This document shows, piece by piece, positions 35,816 through 48,720 of a DNA stretch of 64,000 nt. The DNA is from Druceiella hillmani (lineage: Eukaryota > Arthropoda > Insecta > Lepidoptera > Hepialidae), in assembly GCA_039881145.1 (NCBI GenBank), contig JAYKKI010000004.1:50205001-50269000 (forward strand), written 5' to 3'. The first letter of the stretch is position 1; the number at the start of each line of letters is the position of its first letter. The notes beneath the pieces are model-generated. The model saw only the letters and a list, made by a program, of their open reading frames with translations. It was not told where the DNA came from and ran no database searches. The translations under genes and the position numbers were made by a program.

Positions 35816-35927
35816 TACAAAAATCACTATGTTTATTTTTTTATAAAAGAGTATTCCTTTTTTTCAGTTAAACTAGTTTATCCTTATAAATTTTGCACTA
35901 GCACTAAAACAACGTTTTTATTGGCAG

Positions 35928-36098
35928 GCACGTGATGGCGATGAGCGAGAACGGTGGGTGCGTGCACTGGAGGAGACAATAGCCCGGCTGGGCCGGAGAT
36001 GGGCACGCACACCACCTCCACCTCGCCAACCCGCCCATCTAGAACGTCGTGTCGCCGAAGCCGATGCCTACCTGCAAATTATGATCGAACAGATTGCA
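35928..36098 (+). CDS. OSBPL9: ORP9 exon: end of PH domain and linker
   Basis: 171-nt, phase-0 exon between ttggcag| and GCA|gtgagt. It starts ARDGDERERWVRALEETIAR, the C-terminal helix of the PH domain with its invariant Trp. A basic/proline-rich segment follows (RRWARTPPPPRQPAH), then RVAEADAYLQIMIEQIA, matching the conserved E-A-D-A-Y-L-Q-x-L-I-E-Q region of ORP9. The middle segment is shorter and much more Arg/Pro-rich than the equivalent stretch of vertebrate ORP9 as I remember it. The exon is strikingly GC-rich against its introns. Direct joining to the previous exon gives ...FHFQARDGDER, as in the family. Confidence 0.95.
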
Positions 36099-36349
36099 GT
36101 GAGTGAATTTTGTTAAACTTGTAATATGAAGCTTCGATGAGGTAGAAAAGATAACCACGGCTATGTATTGATTTTAAAAATTGCCAGTTTAGGGATCTAA
36201 CAATTTTCAATTAAATTGGGTCTATATGTCACTTGTGATAAGACATTTATTAAAAAAATTTTCAAATTGTGGATGGTAACAGTTTTGAAGATATTAATGT
36301 AAAAACACGTAAATTCTTGTACAGATTTCAAACAGTTTTTTTATTAATT

Positions 36350-36535
36350 ATTGTGAACAGTAAAGACAATTTTTCATTTTTCTCTGCTTCTACTAGCCGT
36401 TGGAAAGTACTTAGTCAACACGCCAAATATCTGTTAAAAGACTCAACAACGCTTTGCAGTGCTCATTTTGCCGCAGTGAAAGTACTGTCAGTGTTGGATG
36501 GGGTTGTAGCTGCAAATGAAGGCATGTGTTATTAA
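36350..36535 (+). pseudogene. hAT-type transposase relic (short)
   Basis: Plus-strand frame reads FFSASTSRWKVLSQHAKYLL and continues to HFAAVKVLSVLDGVVAA. This resembles the block of hAT-like (DUF4371/zinc-finger MYM-type) transposases in which FF-S-S-x-x-RW-x-x-L is followed by a T-R-W-S-A-R/H-x-x-A-V-K-A-L segment. The TRW is degraded here. Begins and ends abruptly; dead. Confidence 0.5.
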
Positions 36536-36739
36536 CAAGAAAAGTTAAATACCAGACATGCTGCTTCAAACCTTATGCTTGCTATGTATAATTTCACTTT
36601 GCTTTCTTTTGGAATGTTGTACTAAGGGAAATCAATTGTGGTCAGATTGCATTGTAAAGGCTTGAGTGTTGATCAGTTAGCTATAAAAATAGAGGCACTT
36701 TGTCTTTATATAGAAGAAAAAAAGGAGCTCATCAGAGGC

Positions 36740-37260
36740 AAGCGTTAGAAGAGGCGAGTACGTCATGATCTTTCATCGAGTACGTCATGACGGACTACTG
36801 TTTAAAATTATAAATCTTACCAGTCAATCATCAAATTTTTATCTGGTCTTAGCGACCGACACGTCTAAGAGCAACAATATAATATAACAAATTAAAAAAT
36901 CTACATAAAATCAGAGCTGAATTTCTTGAGGGTAGAGTCCTGGGAGCAATTTTGTATCTCTGTACACATACAGTCTTCCAATGATAGAAATTAGGTATAT
37001 TTACTGATAATACGACAGTCCATAAAAACTAATATTAAATTTCCCGAAATTAAATTGGTCTTGATAACATTTTAAACTTATTAAAAGATTGGCACGGGAA
37101 GGTTAGTGAAACCAAATGCGCGCAAGTTACCCTTACCATGAGAAAAAACACATGTCTGTCTGTTAAATTAAATGAAGTCATAAATCCACAGGTAGCTGCA
37201 GCTATGTAATGGAAATGTATTTACATCGAAGACTAATATGGAAAAGCATATGTTTACAAA
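36740..37260 (+). pseudogene. Degenerate Jockey-like LINE RT fragment
   Basis: Plus-strand pieces in order: GLLFKIINLTSQSSNFYLVL (about 36785-36850), RVLGAILYL (about 36935, from the V-P-Q-G-S-V-L-G-P-x-L-Y motif), FTDNTTVH (about 37000, degenerate FADDTA), and KPNARKLPL / TMRKNT (about 37110-37150). These correspond to the RT motifs of the intact-looking Jockey element at 58604-63331, but diverged. Dead. Confidence 0.65.
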
Positions 37261-39794
37261 ATGTATGTTGAAATTTTAAATATACAATTAAATTTTAAAT
37301 CGTTTTTATAATTGATAATTTAAATTGCTAAGTTGTTAGACGTTGATGCAAATTTATTTAACCATTGTAACCTTCGAACCGGAGTCTATATTATTATTCC
37401 AAAATTTAATTAAAAATGTTAATGAGATTTTTGTTCATCCAAATATATTCTTACGCATTGTAAAGAATGAACTTTTCATGTTCCGATTTGGATTATAGTA
37501 TCACATTATTACTAGTACAAGCACAATACCTAATTTCTAATGCGCAGATAATTATTATTAACATACCTACCTTATATCGTGACTTCAACCTTTTGTATAA
37601 AAGTAATATTTTTGTGATATCTGCAATCAGTTGGCTATATCAATTTAACGAATATATAGTTGTTTAACTACATTGGCTGGGTGCAGACTATAGAGTGGGG
37701 GCAAGGATATAGACAATAGTGCTTGCTGTAGCAGAAGTGGAAATATCGAAAAGCTTTTGTCAAATATTGTCATAGATAATAAAATTTACTTATATATATT
37801 GTCATGTTTAGTTTTGGAACAAGTACAGTTTAACAGTAATGCGAATTTCACTGATTTAGAAAAAAAAAGAAAATAAACAAAAATTATGTATTTTAAAAAA
37901 ATAGGTCTCCCTCATGGTTATTTTACGAAAAATTTATTGGATAAAAAATTATATTAAAATTACCATTTTTTGTATTTCTATTTAACATGAAGTGTGATAA
38001 TAAGAGACAAAGTTAAATAAGACATTAATAAAAATTTAAATGATTTTAAAAACATGATTTCTCACTTAATATTATTAAAAACATTCAATTATACCAACGT
38101 TAAAAATTTGTTTGTAAATGTTTTGTTTATATATTTTTTTAATTACGAATTAAATATTGGGAACAAATGCATTTAAAGAAAAATTTAAATTTCACTGTTT
38201 ATTAATCCAAAAAACATGAAATTTAAAATAAGTTAGGATTGTTAATCTATGAAATCATGATTTAAAAAATGTATATATTATAAACTAAAATTGAAAGTCA
38301 TATTTATTTACCTTTTTAATACATTTTAAATTCTTAATTACTCATTTTTAATACTAACATTTTTGTTTATAATTTCCTCTTGTTTAATTTTTATTATTAA
38401 TATTTCTGCTTAAATGTTTCTTAAATGTGTAGAATATAATTATAAATTTAAAATGAAAATAGTGACAAATGAAATATTTGTTAGCAATAAAAAAATAAAG
38501 ATATTCTTTATCTGTACTTTTTTTAAATCAATTTTTGTAAAAAATAATCAGAAGTGAGTCATATTTTTTCTTAATATGTAATTTTTTATGTAAGTCTATT
38601 TTTTAATTTTAAAAAATCACTAAAATGAGTATTTTTGCTGTACTGAACCCATTCCTCACTTTTATGCATTATAAGCAAATTTTCAGAATGTGATATGTTA
38701 ATTACATAATTTTTTATACTATTCACGTAAATTTACTCACGTAAATGCATTCACGTAATATTTACCAGAGCCGTTAATTTCAAGGGTACAAATAATATTG
38801 ATTCACCTTTAAATTTGCCAACGCTAGACGGCGTTACATACCCAGCGGATAATTATTCAATGTTTCAGCTTGTTGGGGTTCCTTCTTACTTATTTCATAG
38901 GTAAAAAAAGAAAGTAAAAAATGTATAAATTAATTTATGTGGAGACACCATTATTATTATCACTACTTATTTTATTAGCTTGGTATTGTTGAAACATTGT
39001 TCAAATTCTGACTGTTGTAGTATAAACTACTGTCAAAAGTTATAGTCCACCATTTGCAAAAAATATACCCAACACACAGATCAAAGAAAAAAGGAGATAT
39101 GCCATATGCAGTAATTTCGAATAAGCAAAGCGTGTCACTTTCGTAAAGAGCGTGAAAACAAATAACCAATAATATCGCGCTTACCTGACCAATAAGAGCG
39201 AAGCTTAAACAATATATCCTACGTATTGATGCATCTATATGTATAAGCAAGCGGCGTCACCCCGTACGATGGAAAAGTTATGACTTTTCAAATTTTCAAA
39301 TAATTACTTAAGGAATGTATCTTCATAGGAACCTTTATGAATTATTCTTGAATAGTTATTGCAAAGATACATAGTACGTTTTACCATTTTTGCAAGTCAA
39401 AACAAGGGTTTTTTAGGAATAAAACGGGAGATGTAGCACATCTAAGAACTAATATTGTATTGGCCGCGAGATGACGATCGACATATTGAGTGTGTTCAAA
39501 GTGTGTAGTACATTGGGTGCGAAAACTGGACACGCGTCCACACTTTGTAAAGCGTCTCCCTTTCGTTTTATCCTCCTTGACCCAACATTTGCATACTTAC
39601 TTTAGCATTTATAATAGAAATTATTTAAATGGAAAAGTGAAATTTGTGCGTTGTTATTTCAAGTCGGTCACGAATACAAGTGCTTTCTGCAGTATGCATC
39701 ATTGGCTTTGTGTTTATAGATTAAAAAAAAAATAAATTATATCTCCTGTATTCATTTGGTTTTCCATTGTCTTACTTCTGTTTTCACCCATTCT

Positions 39795-40570
39795 TCAGTA
39801 CTAGGGATGGCGAAAATAGCACTTAGCATGCAAATGCTAAATGCTATTTACAAAATATGTGTTAGCATGCTATTTATATTTCTAAAGTAATGCTATTTAA
39901 GTATTAACTGAAAATGATCCGTATGTTGTTAGCAGATGTATTATTATAGCCGGCGCTACATTATTTACACCATTACACCATGTATAAAGCCCATGCAGCG
40001 TATTATTTTAAGCTGCTGACTACACCATGTAGAAAGCTGCGTGCAGCATATTATTTTAAGCTGCTGAATACTGTTTAAATATTAATTGATTGATTCATAA
40101 ACGCCAAACATTAGATGTAACAAATCCTGTATTATTGTTATGAGGGACATATTTGCTCTATGATTAACATTGTATATGAATTGTGATTATATATATCTAG
40201 ATTACAAGAAAGGTTTTAATAAAAGATTTAGTGTTTTAGATAATTATTTACAACTTTGATTATTGTCTTTAAATTTTGTTTGTGTTTTAATTTTTTTAGT
40301 ATTGTTTTTAAAGGTCTCTTGATGATTCATGAAAGTACTCATAGAACTCTATTAATTATATTTGATGATATTTTTAAACTCGGAAATGAGGCGTCAAGGG
40401 TATGCAACTTACTTACGAAACTTTTATGAAGGTATTTCTAATAAGCGTACCGTATATAACCTGTGTAAAAAAACATTTTCTTATAAACCATCTGTAACAA
40501 ATTTAAAAACACATTTATGGCGTAATCATCTACCAACATATACAAAACTTTTAACCCAAGTGCAAGAGGG
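39795..40570 (+). pseudogene. hAT-like remnant with BED-type zinc finger
   Basis: Around 40380-40545 the plus strand encodes NKRTVYNLCKKTFSYKPSVT followed by NLKTHLWRNHLPTY. This is a BED-finger-like pattern (C-x2/3-K ... T-x-N-L-x-x-H-L-x-x-x-H) in which the first Cys is lost. About 600 bp upstream, tagggatggcgaaaatagca (39803) resembles a hAT terminal repeat (CAGGGxTGGCxAA). No second terminal repeat found. Confidence 0.5.
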
Positions 40571-40728
40571 CGTATAGAGTGACTGAGCAGGCATCGACCA
40601 ATATTCAGAAGAGATATCAACGAGCGTCTCACAATAAAATCCTGCCTCGAAGTACGTCCTTTTAAGGTCAATTCCAAGTTTCCTGTTTTTCTACCATCCT
40701 TTCTATCTCTTCTAAAAGATTATTTAAA

Positions 40729-41358
40729 AAAGCTCGCTCAAGTCCAATCAGAACTCGCGTTATGAGAGTTCCTTGCACAATTAGGCACTTATAAACATTT
40801 AAGCGTACATAGTATTTCTGTTAAACTATTCACTAATATTAATTTTTCGCAATGGAAATATATTGCCTAATATATTTGACAGGCGTAAAAACAGAGTGTA
40901 TATTTAAAAAAATTATCATACATTTGCATAATTGATATATCTATTATCAAACTTTAATGTAGGTTCGTTGCTGTAGTTGTTCTATGACATTTGCATAGAA
41001 TTCTAAGAATTCTGTTTTTTTCATGACTTTCCTTTCAATAGTTTTGGAAATCTGACATATTTTTTGTATATATTTCAGTGTATCCCTGAAGATATAATAC
41101 CTAAAATTATGAATAAATAGTTTTGAGATCCTTGTAAAGGACTTGAAAGGGACTACCCTTTTCAAACGATACCCCACATTAGACCAAGAAAAACCCCTAA
41201 AACTTCATATAAATTTTTTTGAGTATAATATGGATGCCATATTTTAAGTTTCTACGTCAAGTGGTTTCTGAGAAAAACACCTGTGCCATACAGACAGACA
41301 CACTTGTGAGTGATCTTATAAGGATTCCATTTGTCCTCTTCAGGTAACCCTAAAAACG
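40729..41358 (+). repeat. Dispersed insect repeat, copy 2
   Basis: Begins aaaagctcgctcaagtccaa and gaactcgcgttatgag. It continues with the ttaatttttcgcaatggaaa and aatagttttggaaatctgac blocks and ends with tcaagtggtttctgagaaaa, cagacagacac and gtgatcttataaggattcca. Same order as copies at 20645 and 44597. Confidence 0.65.
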
Positions 41359-41829
41359 CACGAATCGTGCATGGTATCAAGAAGCTTGTGTCATATTGAA
41401 ATTTGATACTAAGTTTGAATTTAATACACACTTAATAAATAATTAATTATTATTATTTTAATTTAGTTCCTAGTTATTATTTATCTTCTCCCGCCAAAAA
41501 GACATACTTAATAAATCTTTTCAAAAGTCAAAAATAAATTTATGACCCTAGTAGTGACCTACCTAGTCTTATTCAGATCTAATAATTGCCGTCTAAACTA
41601 ATTTTCACTTATTCTACCAAAATGTAGGCTGTGTTTTAATTTTATTAAAATATATTTCATTTGGTGTTGTACCTGCTTTCATATCTGCTACAGAAATTAA
41701 TAGTACTCTAAGTACATAAATAGATAGTGGGTACATCTACAATGAGCAATAATTTTAAACAGAAAAGTGAAATTTATGTATTGTTATTTTAAGTTTTTGT
41801 GCCTACAAAATATTATACAAGTAGGTCAT

Positions 41830-42610
41830 GGGTACAAGTGTGCATTGCTATTTCTGTATAGGTTTCTGCAGTATCGAATTCTGTCAACATTTGAGCATTT
41901 GGCATCAAGACTTTGAGACAAGCTGCTGAAAATATGTTTTTTTGTAGGCTTTCTGATATAGATCGATATATGTTGACATAGATATTTTAGAGGTTTTTTT
42001 TCTATAGTTGTTAGTTCATCTAGTTCTTTTACTCTACACATGCACATGATTTTTCGCTTTCCCCCAGCCATCCCTGCTTTCTTCTGGTCTGCCTCCGCTC
42101 TAGTATCCTTGGGATTCCATTTAAAGTACTCCTTTGCTTCCTCCGGAATGTGTGCCCTGCACACTTCCAGTGTCACTCTTGTAGGATGTCTGCCATGGCC
42201 TTTTGTCCATACATGTCTCACAGTTGTTTGTGTTGAAAGTCTGGATTACCTTGATTACTTGTTTGGCTGTTTTTGAGGTCTTGCAGATATAAAGTAATAC
42301 TGAGTGTAATTTGATTTGGAAGCTCCTTACTTTTGCCCCTTCCATATTTTCCTGTCTTTCCAGATAGGGTGCAGCTGTGCGAAAGCTCCTTGACTTTTTT
42401 ATTTTTGTAGCGACATCTCGTTCTCTCCCGCCTTCTCTCACCATATTTCCCATATATCTTTGTTTATTTTTAAGCATCCATTTATAATTATATGTCTCAA
42501 CTTTTAATAATAGGACAATGGATTTTATAATTCGCTTTATTTGTGTTATCACTGTTAGACGGGGAAATATATGCCAGATATTAGTGAAGGTTTCAGGTGA
42601 ATTAAGCAAA
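41830..42610 (-). pseudogene. Possible LINE-derived relic
   Basis: Two overlapping minus-strand frames (42609-42121 and 42221-41826) share protein-like text. KRPWQTSYKSDTGSVQGTHS in one frame lies over the same DNA as KGHGRHPTRVTLEVCRAHIP in the other. Then comes KWNPKDTRAEADQKKAGMAGG, which loosely recalls the basic G-R-P-K-K-R-W tail of insect LINE RTs. The identification is weak. Confidence 0.3.
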
Positions 42611-42764
42611 TAGTATTCGAGATTATTTTGAACAAATGAGTAGTAAACTTTTTTTTATAATTTTCATTATATCCCTTCATTCTTTGTCCTATCATATACC
42701 TTCTGTATAAAAACTACTTTGAATAATTAAAAAATACACACAAATTTAAGTTTATTCATCACAG

Positions 42765-43255
42765 TTTATTTTGTCACCTTCACAGTAATTCGTACTGTTT
42801 GCTATACAACTGTGACAACGCCGGACCCGCTCTTCCATACACTTCACATAGGCCAAAAGTGTTATGAACTTTAATTCCTGCTGCGAATTCAATTTGATGT
42901 CTTAAATTGAGTCTACATAAGCGGCAATTTTAATTTTGGAAATGGGAAGAAGTCACACGAGGCTAAATTTGGCAGTGAATGATCGACGGTTTTAATTGAG
43001 TTTTTGGCTTTGTACTCTGTCACAATTATTGCTCTGTGAGAAGGCATATTGTCATCATGAAAAATCCACACGTTGTCTTTCCATAAATCTGGGCTCTTAC
43101 TACGAACATTCTCGCACATTGATCTTTTTATTTTTACAATGTTATCGTCAGTGGTAGACGTTGAAGGATGTTCGGGATGAGGAGAATCTTCGACCACTTC
43201 ACTTGCCTCTTTGAACGATTTGTACCGCTCATCTGCTTGTGTATTTGACATAGTC
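42765..43255 (-). pseudogene. Internally deleted mariner transposase
   Basis: One open frame (43251-42913, minus) fuses the N-terminal acidic linker (VVEDSPHPEHPSTSTTDDNI) to the catalytic C-terminal half. The latter includes WIFHDDNMPSHRAIIVTEY (HDDNxPSH, mariner second Asp) and ASCDFFPFPKLKLPL (the D-F-F-x-F-P-K-L-K block, first part degraded). Downstream, 42912-42770 continues out of frame with a KCMEERVRRCHSCI-like tail and GDKIN, as in mariner C-termini. The segment with the first Asp is missing. Not functional. Confidence 0.8.
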
Positions 43256-43521
43256 AGTCTTTTTTAACATTTTTATTTGAAGTTTCAAATGAAATTTCTT
43301 GTGCCGATTCGGACAAAATTTAAGGCAAACTCTTTGTTCAACTAATTTATCTGTAATAAAAGTTGCAGAGCAGCTTTGAGGTCGACAGCTGCTGTAAACA
43401 TACTAGTTGACAGATCACTCTCAAGTTTGACTTGGTAAATAAGGAAGGTTCTACCAATTTAACAAAACAAAAATTTTACCAATTCCTTTTAAGCAGTTCA
43501 TTTAAATGACAATTCCGAATT

Positions 43522-43677
43522 GTTTTTATACAGAAAGTATAATTATTAAGCTGTTTTCTTAAGCGATGATACAGTTTTTATACATAATGTATAATTATTA
43601 AGCAGTTCTATTAACCGGTTATATAGTTTTTATACAGAAAGTATAATTATTAAGCAATTATATATATTAATCGGTTA
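43522..43677. repeat. 52-bp minisatellite, three copies
   Basis: gtttttatacagaaagtata attattaagc recurs at 43522, 43574 and 43626 with a few substitutions. Confidence 0.9.
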
Positions 43678-44596
43678 TTATTATTCTTTAGTTTGATGTA
43701 TTGACTTATGAACTGTAAAAACATTAAACTTCATAATCCATTAACAATTTCATAGATACAAATTTCTTATCATGTTTGTATTAAAAGTCAAAGCTGATAT
43801 GAGCAATAGCTAATCGTACGTTGACTTATGAAGTGCATTGTGAAGACGATTAAATCATTGCACATTCAATGTTTTATATTGCGCATAAAATTGTCCCTGA
43901 GAAATATTGTGGAACGGTCTGACTTTTAAAGATCATTGCGGCATTAGGTCACAAGGCAAATAAATGGAATTGACATTTGGAGAAAAATGTTGGCTGTCAT
44001 GTTATTATGACAAAAACTAAACATGATGAGTTTTAAATGGTACTGTCATGTAATAAATTATTAATTTTGCAAAATCTATCTTTATTTTTGCACCATCTAC
44101 TACAAAGATGGGCACGTAGTAATCATAGAATAGTGATATTAGGTACTTAAATTGGTACAGGTTCTATTTTCCCGACATAGAATGGAGGAGGCATTGCTCT
44201 TTGTCATCACTAAGATATATAATTAAACCCTTTGTGTAGAGGTGCTATTTGCTATAAATGATGGATGCGAAATTCATGAGAATGGTATTAAATTTTTGCA
44301 GAAAAAATCTATTGCTGCCTACGATGCCAAAACATAAAAAGTAAACGTGTTAATATGAAAAGTCATGGGCGATTCTTTAAAACAAATGAATGATATCTAT
44401 AGGTGTTGTTTGCTACAGATTAAAATCTTGTCTAAAACATCTAATGGTGTTATTTACAGTCAAAGTATTAAACAAAATATTTCCTATATCCCACTACAAT
44501 ATTAACTGTAGTATAGAAGTGTTTATACCTATAGTTTTTTTAATGTCTAACATAATCAGTTATAATCAACCCCTTTTGATTTTAATCTTGCCACAT

Positions 44597-45260
44597 ATTG
44601 AAAAACTTGTCAAGTACAAGTAGAACTTGCACTGCGAGGGTTCCGTATACATTTAGTCACTTTAAGGGTACGTAGTATTTGTATTACACTATTTACGAAT
44701 ATTGGTTTTTCACAATTTCAATATATAATATGCTATATCTTTCACAGGCGTAAAAACATGGTGCAAATATGCAAAATAATAGGATTAAGTATGATCGCTG
44801 TAGTTTTCCTACGACTTTTGCTTCTGCATATCCTATTTTTTTTTTAATAATTTTACGTTAAGTAGTTTTGGAAATAGGGCAGTGGACTTTTTGTGTATAT
44901 CTATGAAGATACACGACATAAAATTATTAAAAAAAATTTTTTAAGTCCTTTTTATTAACATTTTTAAATGACAACCCACACTATATGTGGAATTGAAAAA
45001 AATGTTTTTGAGTGCATATTTTGCTCCAACCCTACCCCCTAAATTTTCATATAGTAATAGCGAATACTCAAAAATATATATTTTTGAGTGGTAGTTATTG
45101 ATATATGTGAAACTTAATATGTTTTATTACTCTGCTAAATTTTAATTTTCTATATCTTGCGGATTCTGAGAGAAATAGCTCTGCCACACAAACAGAGAGA
45201 GATGCGTGAGTGATCTTATAAGGGTTCTGTTTTTTGTTTTGAGGTCCCTAACCTTAATAA
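44597..45260 (+). repeat. Dispersed insect repeat, copy 3
   Basis: Begins gaaaaacttgtcaagtacaa and gtagaacttgcactgcgagg. It includes cacaggcgtaaaaacatggt and agtagttttggaaataggg, and ends with cggattctgagagaaatagc, cagagagagatg and gtgatcttataagggttctg. The internal tract ttttgagtg occurs twice. Confidence 0.65.
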
Positions 45261-46429
45261 TGGGCAAGCATACTTGCGCTATGCAGATTCTACAATTTAT
45301 TAGCAGGTATATTCAGATGAAAGTTATAGGAAATTATTCATTAATTATTATAAATTGTTGAAAAAGTTAAAATTTTTTTGTCTATTTTAAATGCATTAAA
45401 ATTGGCTGATGATATGTCTTCTATTGTATCTGACGAGATGTAATTAATAAAATAGAAAAGCACTGAATTAATAGTCCTGTTATATAATACATACATTTAT
45501 CAAACAGTTAGTAAAAAATGTACTATTTCTAGCCTTAAAACTTTTTCTATGCTGGAGTAATAATACATAATTACTTTCTGTTTATGTATTATAATATTGA
45601 AGAATATTCTGTGAGGGTATGAATCTTGGAACTCTGATGTACTTGAATTTCCCTTGGATTTGCAAACTCCATTTTCAGAAGTACGTACTATCTTGGACTG
45701 TTTTATTATATTTACTAGGGTTAAATAATAGCTTCTCAAATACAAACTTACTTGCTTCTTTCTCTAATTATCTACAAGGATGGCTGACAATTTCTGAGCC
45801 TACGGTACAAAATCTCACGATGAAAGTCTAAGATATTTATTTCGTTAAGTAAGTTGACTTTCGACTTTGTAGTTCTTCTCTTTTCCCTATTCTAAGTGCA
45901 GTGAATCTGTATTTGTATTTGAATCTGTATTGGTTTCGTAATAGTACAATAGTTTGTCTATATTAAAAAGTGTTTAAATGTACACTTTAATTTGTTTATT
46001 CTCTTACTATAATTTTGTTCGCATATTATACATCATAGCGTAGATATGGTTATATTTATGTATTAAAGCATGAATATAAGTATTAATTAAAAGAAAATTG
46101 TAAACAAGATCTTGAGATATATGGAAGGAAAGCCAATATAAAAAATTATTATCGCATCTGTATTGTGCCTATGTTTTTGAGTTGACAACGTCACAACGGA
46201 GCATAATAATATTTATACTAATGATGGTAATTGAGTCTTCATTGCAATTTGAAATTGTAATAATAAATATATTTTTCTAATAGTTTATGGCATATCATAT
46301 GGTGTAACAATTTTCTTGAATTATTTGCTCTATTCGTAATGAACTTTTTCAATGAACTCATTAAAGGAAATTAATATTTTGGACTATATTTTGCTTGTGG
46401 ATTGTTCCATAAATGATTAAGTTTTTCCA

Positions 46430-46720
46430 GAACAAATTCTCTCAAATTGTCAATAAAAAGCTTCAAAAAGTGTCACAAGTTTTAGGTGTTTGTTGGGCCC
46501 ATAAGATTTTTTGCAACATTCATGCTCACTTTTCTCATGTGGGTTTTCTTTCATAATACCTGTGTCTCTGGCTATCTTCCACATTTTTATTCTGTAGTTT
46601 TTTCAGTACCGATTTTTGGACTTTTTTGATGGTTTGATCGGTAACGGTTATGCTTGTGCTTGCTGAGCGAGGATCGTCTTTTAAAGACTATCCTGCTGGA
46701 TCAATCATATGCAACATTTT
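46430..46720 (-). pseudogene. Possible mariner N-terminal relic
   Basis: The minus strand reads SLKDDPRSASTSITVTDQTI (about 46690-46630), which resembles the D-D-P-R-x-G-R-P-S-T-S linker between the two helix-turn-helix units of mariner transposases. The rest is broken. Weak call. Confidence 0.4.
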
Positions 46721-46979
46721 AATGGTAGCAGTTAATGGCCTAGAATCTCCACAACTTAATGACATTTCTTCAAAAATCTCCTTTAGTTTTTTTAGTAAGA
46801 AATATTATTATGGTGCTCCAATTTTTGTAAAATGGATTAATGACTAAGACATGGTTGAGGTTCACGGTTTAATTATTCAAAGTATAATGAAGTTATTGAA
46901 GTCAAACTTATCTTATATACTAATTAAGTGTTGCTTATTTAGTAACAGGAGTATTTAGCACAAATATAACACGTTTAAT

Positions 46980-48720
46980 GATGTCCAGGACCCTACTCTC
47001 CTTTCTAAGCCACTCGTTCCTCTTTTGGTCTCTCAGGTTGACCCTAATAGTTTTCCTATGGCCTTACATTGCATTAAAAATTGGCCAGCCCATTGCCACG
47101 TTTGCTTTGCAACACTTTTAAAGATGTCCAGGACCCTACTCTCCTCTCTGAGCCACTTGTTCCTCTTTTGGTCTTTCAGGTTGACCCTAATAGTTTTCCT
47201 TCATTTACTTTTTGAGCTACTCTGGGCTTGGTGAGGATTTCTTTTGTAAACACCCAGATTTCAGCTTTATAGGTTACCAGTACTGTTAGTAAGTCATGTA
47301 TCCAAGCTTTCTGTTCAATCGTAATTTTCATTTTTACTTTGAATTCAATTTTGGAGTAGGTTGCCCACGCTAATCTTATGCACCAGTCTATATCATTGGT
47401 TTGATTTTCTTTCCCGATAACAACCTCTTGACCAAGATATACCTTTTCCTGTATTTTTTCTATGGCAGTTTGGTTTATCTTAATGTTCCCTGTACTATTT
47501 CAATAGTTAGTCATAATCTTGGTCTTGTCCAAGTTCTTGTCCAACCCAATCTGCCCAAAAGCATGGCTAAGTCCATTGTGGTTTCGAGGTCGTCCGGACC
47601 ATCTGAGAATAAGGCAATGTCATCAGAGAATTTTAGATTGCTCTGTCTATTTCCTGGTATATAAACACGCTTTCTGCATTCTAAACAAGTACTTCAACAC
47701 CATTGTAAAAGTTTTGGGAGTGTGTACCTCCCTGTCTTACTTCCCTCTCCGTCCTTACTGATTTTGTTTTTGGTCGGGGGTACATTTTCAAACTTGCACT
47801 TTGAGAGACATCCTCTATCAGATGAATGTAGTGTTGGTCTATTCTGGCATTTTGTAAAGACTGAATCACTGTCCATGACTCAATGCTATCAAAGGCTTTT
47901 TTATAATCATAAAAGTATTTGATAGTCTCGTAGTAGTGATCATAATAGTGAGGTGAATAGTCGTCAGTAGTGATCAAGTATTTGATACTTTCATATAATG
48001 ATAATGATAATTCTCATAGCCAATAGGTGGTAAATTTTTCTAAATCCACTTCTGAAGAAAAGTCCAGTTTTTTGATCAGACGAGTCATGATGATCTTATT
48101 TAATATTTTGTAAAGTTGAGACAAGCAACTACTAGGACAATAATTGTTAAGATCTTACTTATTTTCTTGAACAATAAGATGATTATGGCGTTCTCCCATT
48201 TTTTTGGTATATGCTGTTCTACTAAGCATCTATTGAAAATTAAGAAACTGTATAATCGGGTCTCCCCCTTTTTTGACCATTTCCACTATGATGTCCTCTT
48301 TCGCAGGGGCTTTTCCATTAGACTTGTTACTAAGAGCTATTTTTATTTCAGTTTCTCTTACTTCCGACACTTCTTCAGAGCTTACATTTGTTATAGTCCA
48401 TGTTACTACATTGCGCTTGGCTTAGGGTTTCTAGACTTGTATACCTTGAGATAGTATTCTTCGACAACTTTTAGGAGTTTATTTTTTTCAGTGACTGGAT
48501 TACATTCCTTATCGAAGACTTTGGTGACTAGATGTGTGCCTGGCTTCAGAACTTTCCTGAAAACTTTGGGATATTTGTATTTATCGATGATGTTTTGTAC
48601 CATTTTTTCAGATATACCTCCATGTCTCCCGCAATGTGCTTTCGTACTTTTCTACGTAGGTTTCTGAACAAGTCCTGTTTTAACATGAATCGTCTTTTTT
48701 TCCAGTAAAAGATAGCAATG
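46980..48720 (-). pseudogene. Degenerate LINE reverse transcriptase
   Basis: Minus-strand pieces in order: TKVFDKECNPVTEKNKLLKV (about 48540-48480, endonuclease-RT linker), YDYKKAFDSIESW (about 47905-47870, RT motif A with Asp), VRQGGTHSQNFYNGVEVL (about 47745-47690, degraded RQGDxxSPKLF), FSDDIALFSDGPDDLETT (about 47630-47580, degenerate FADD), then an RT C-terminal tail. A stretch of about 80 bp is duplicated (atgtccaggaccctactctc at 46982 and 47123). Related in motif wording to the relic at 7750-9650. Dead. Confidence 0.75.

Larger units (their letters stand above)
22470..35927 (+). other. OSBPL9: ORP9 intron (13.5 kb)
   Basis: Starts with gtaaaatt and ends with ttggcag. It contains the 148-bp satellite, a 77-78-bp tandem repeat split by a mariner, mariner relics, an inverted-repeat element and TA microsatellite, all listed separately. 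A 16-bp inverted pair (atgctttgttttctta at 22962, its complement at 23020) lies just before the satellite. Stretches 27430-28940, 29990-30130, 30450-31750 and 32100-33880 hold nothing I recognise, other than a duplicated caatcttcaatctacgaaca at 33570-33620. Confidence 0.85.

Noticed and set aside
38975..39250. Minus-strand 91-codon frame rich in Ile/Phe/Cys
   Set aside because: Hydrophobic by AT-rich codon bias; no family resemblance and no homologous copy in the window.
45500..45831. Overlapping plus and minus open frames near 45.5-45.8 kb
   Set aside because: No motifs, no splice evidence; typical of chance frames in this composition.
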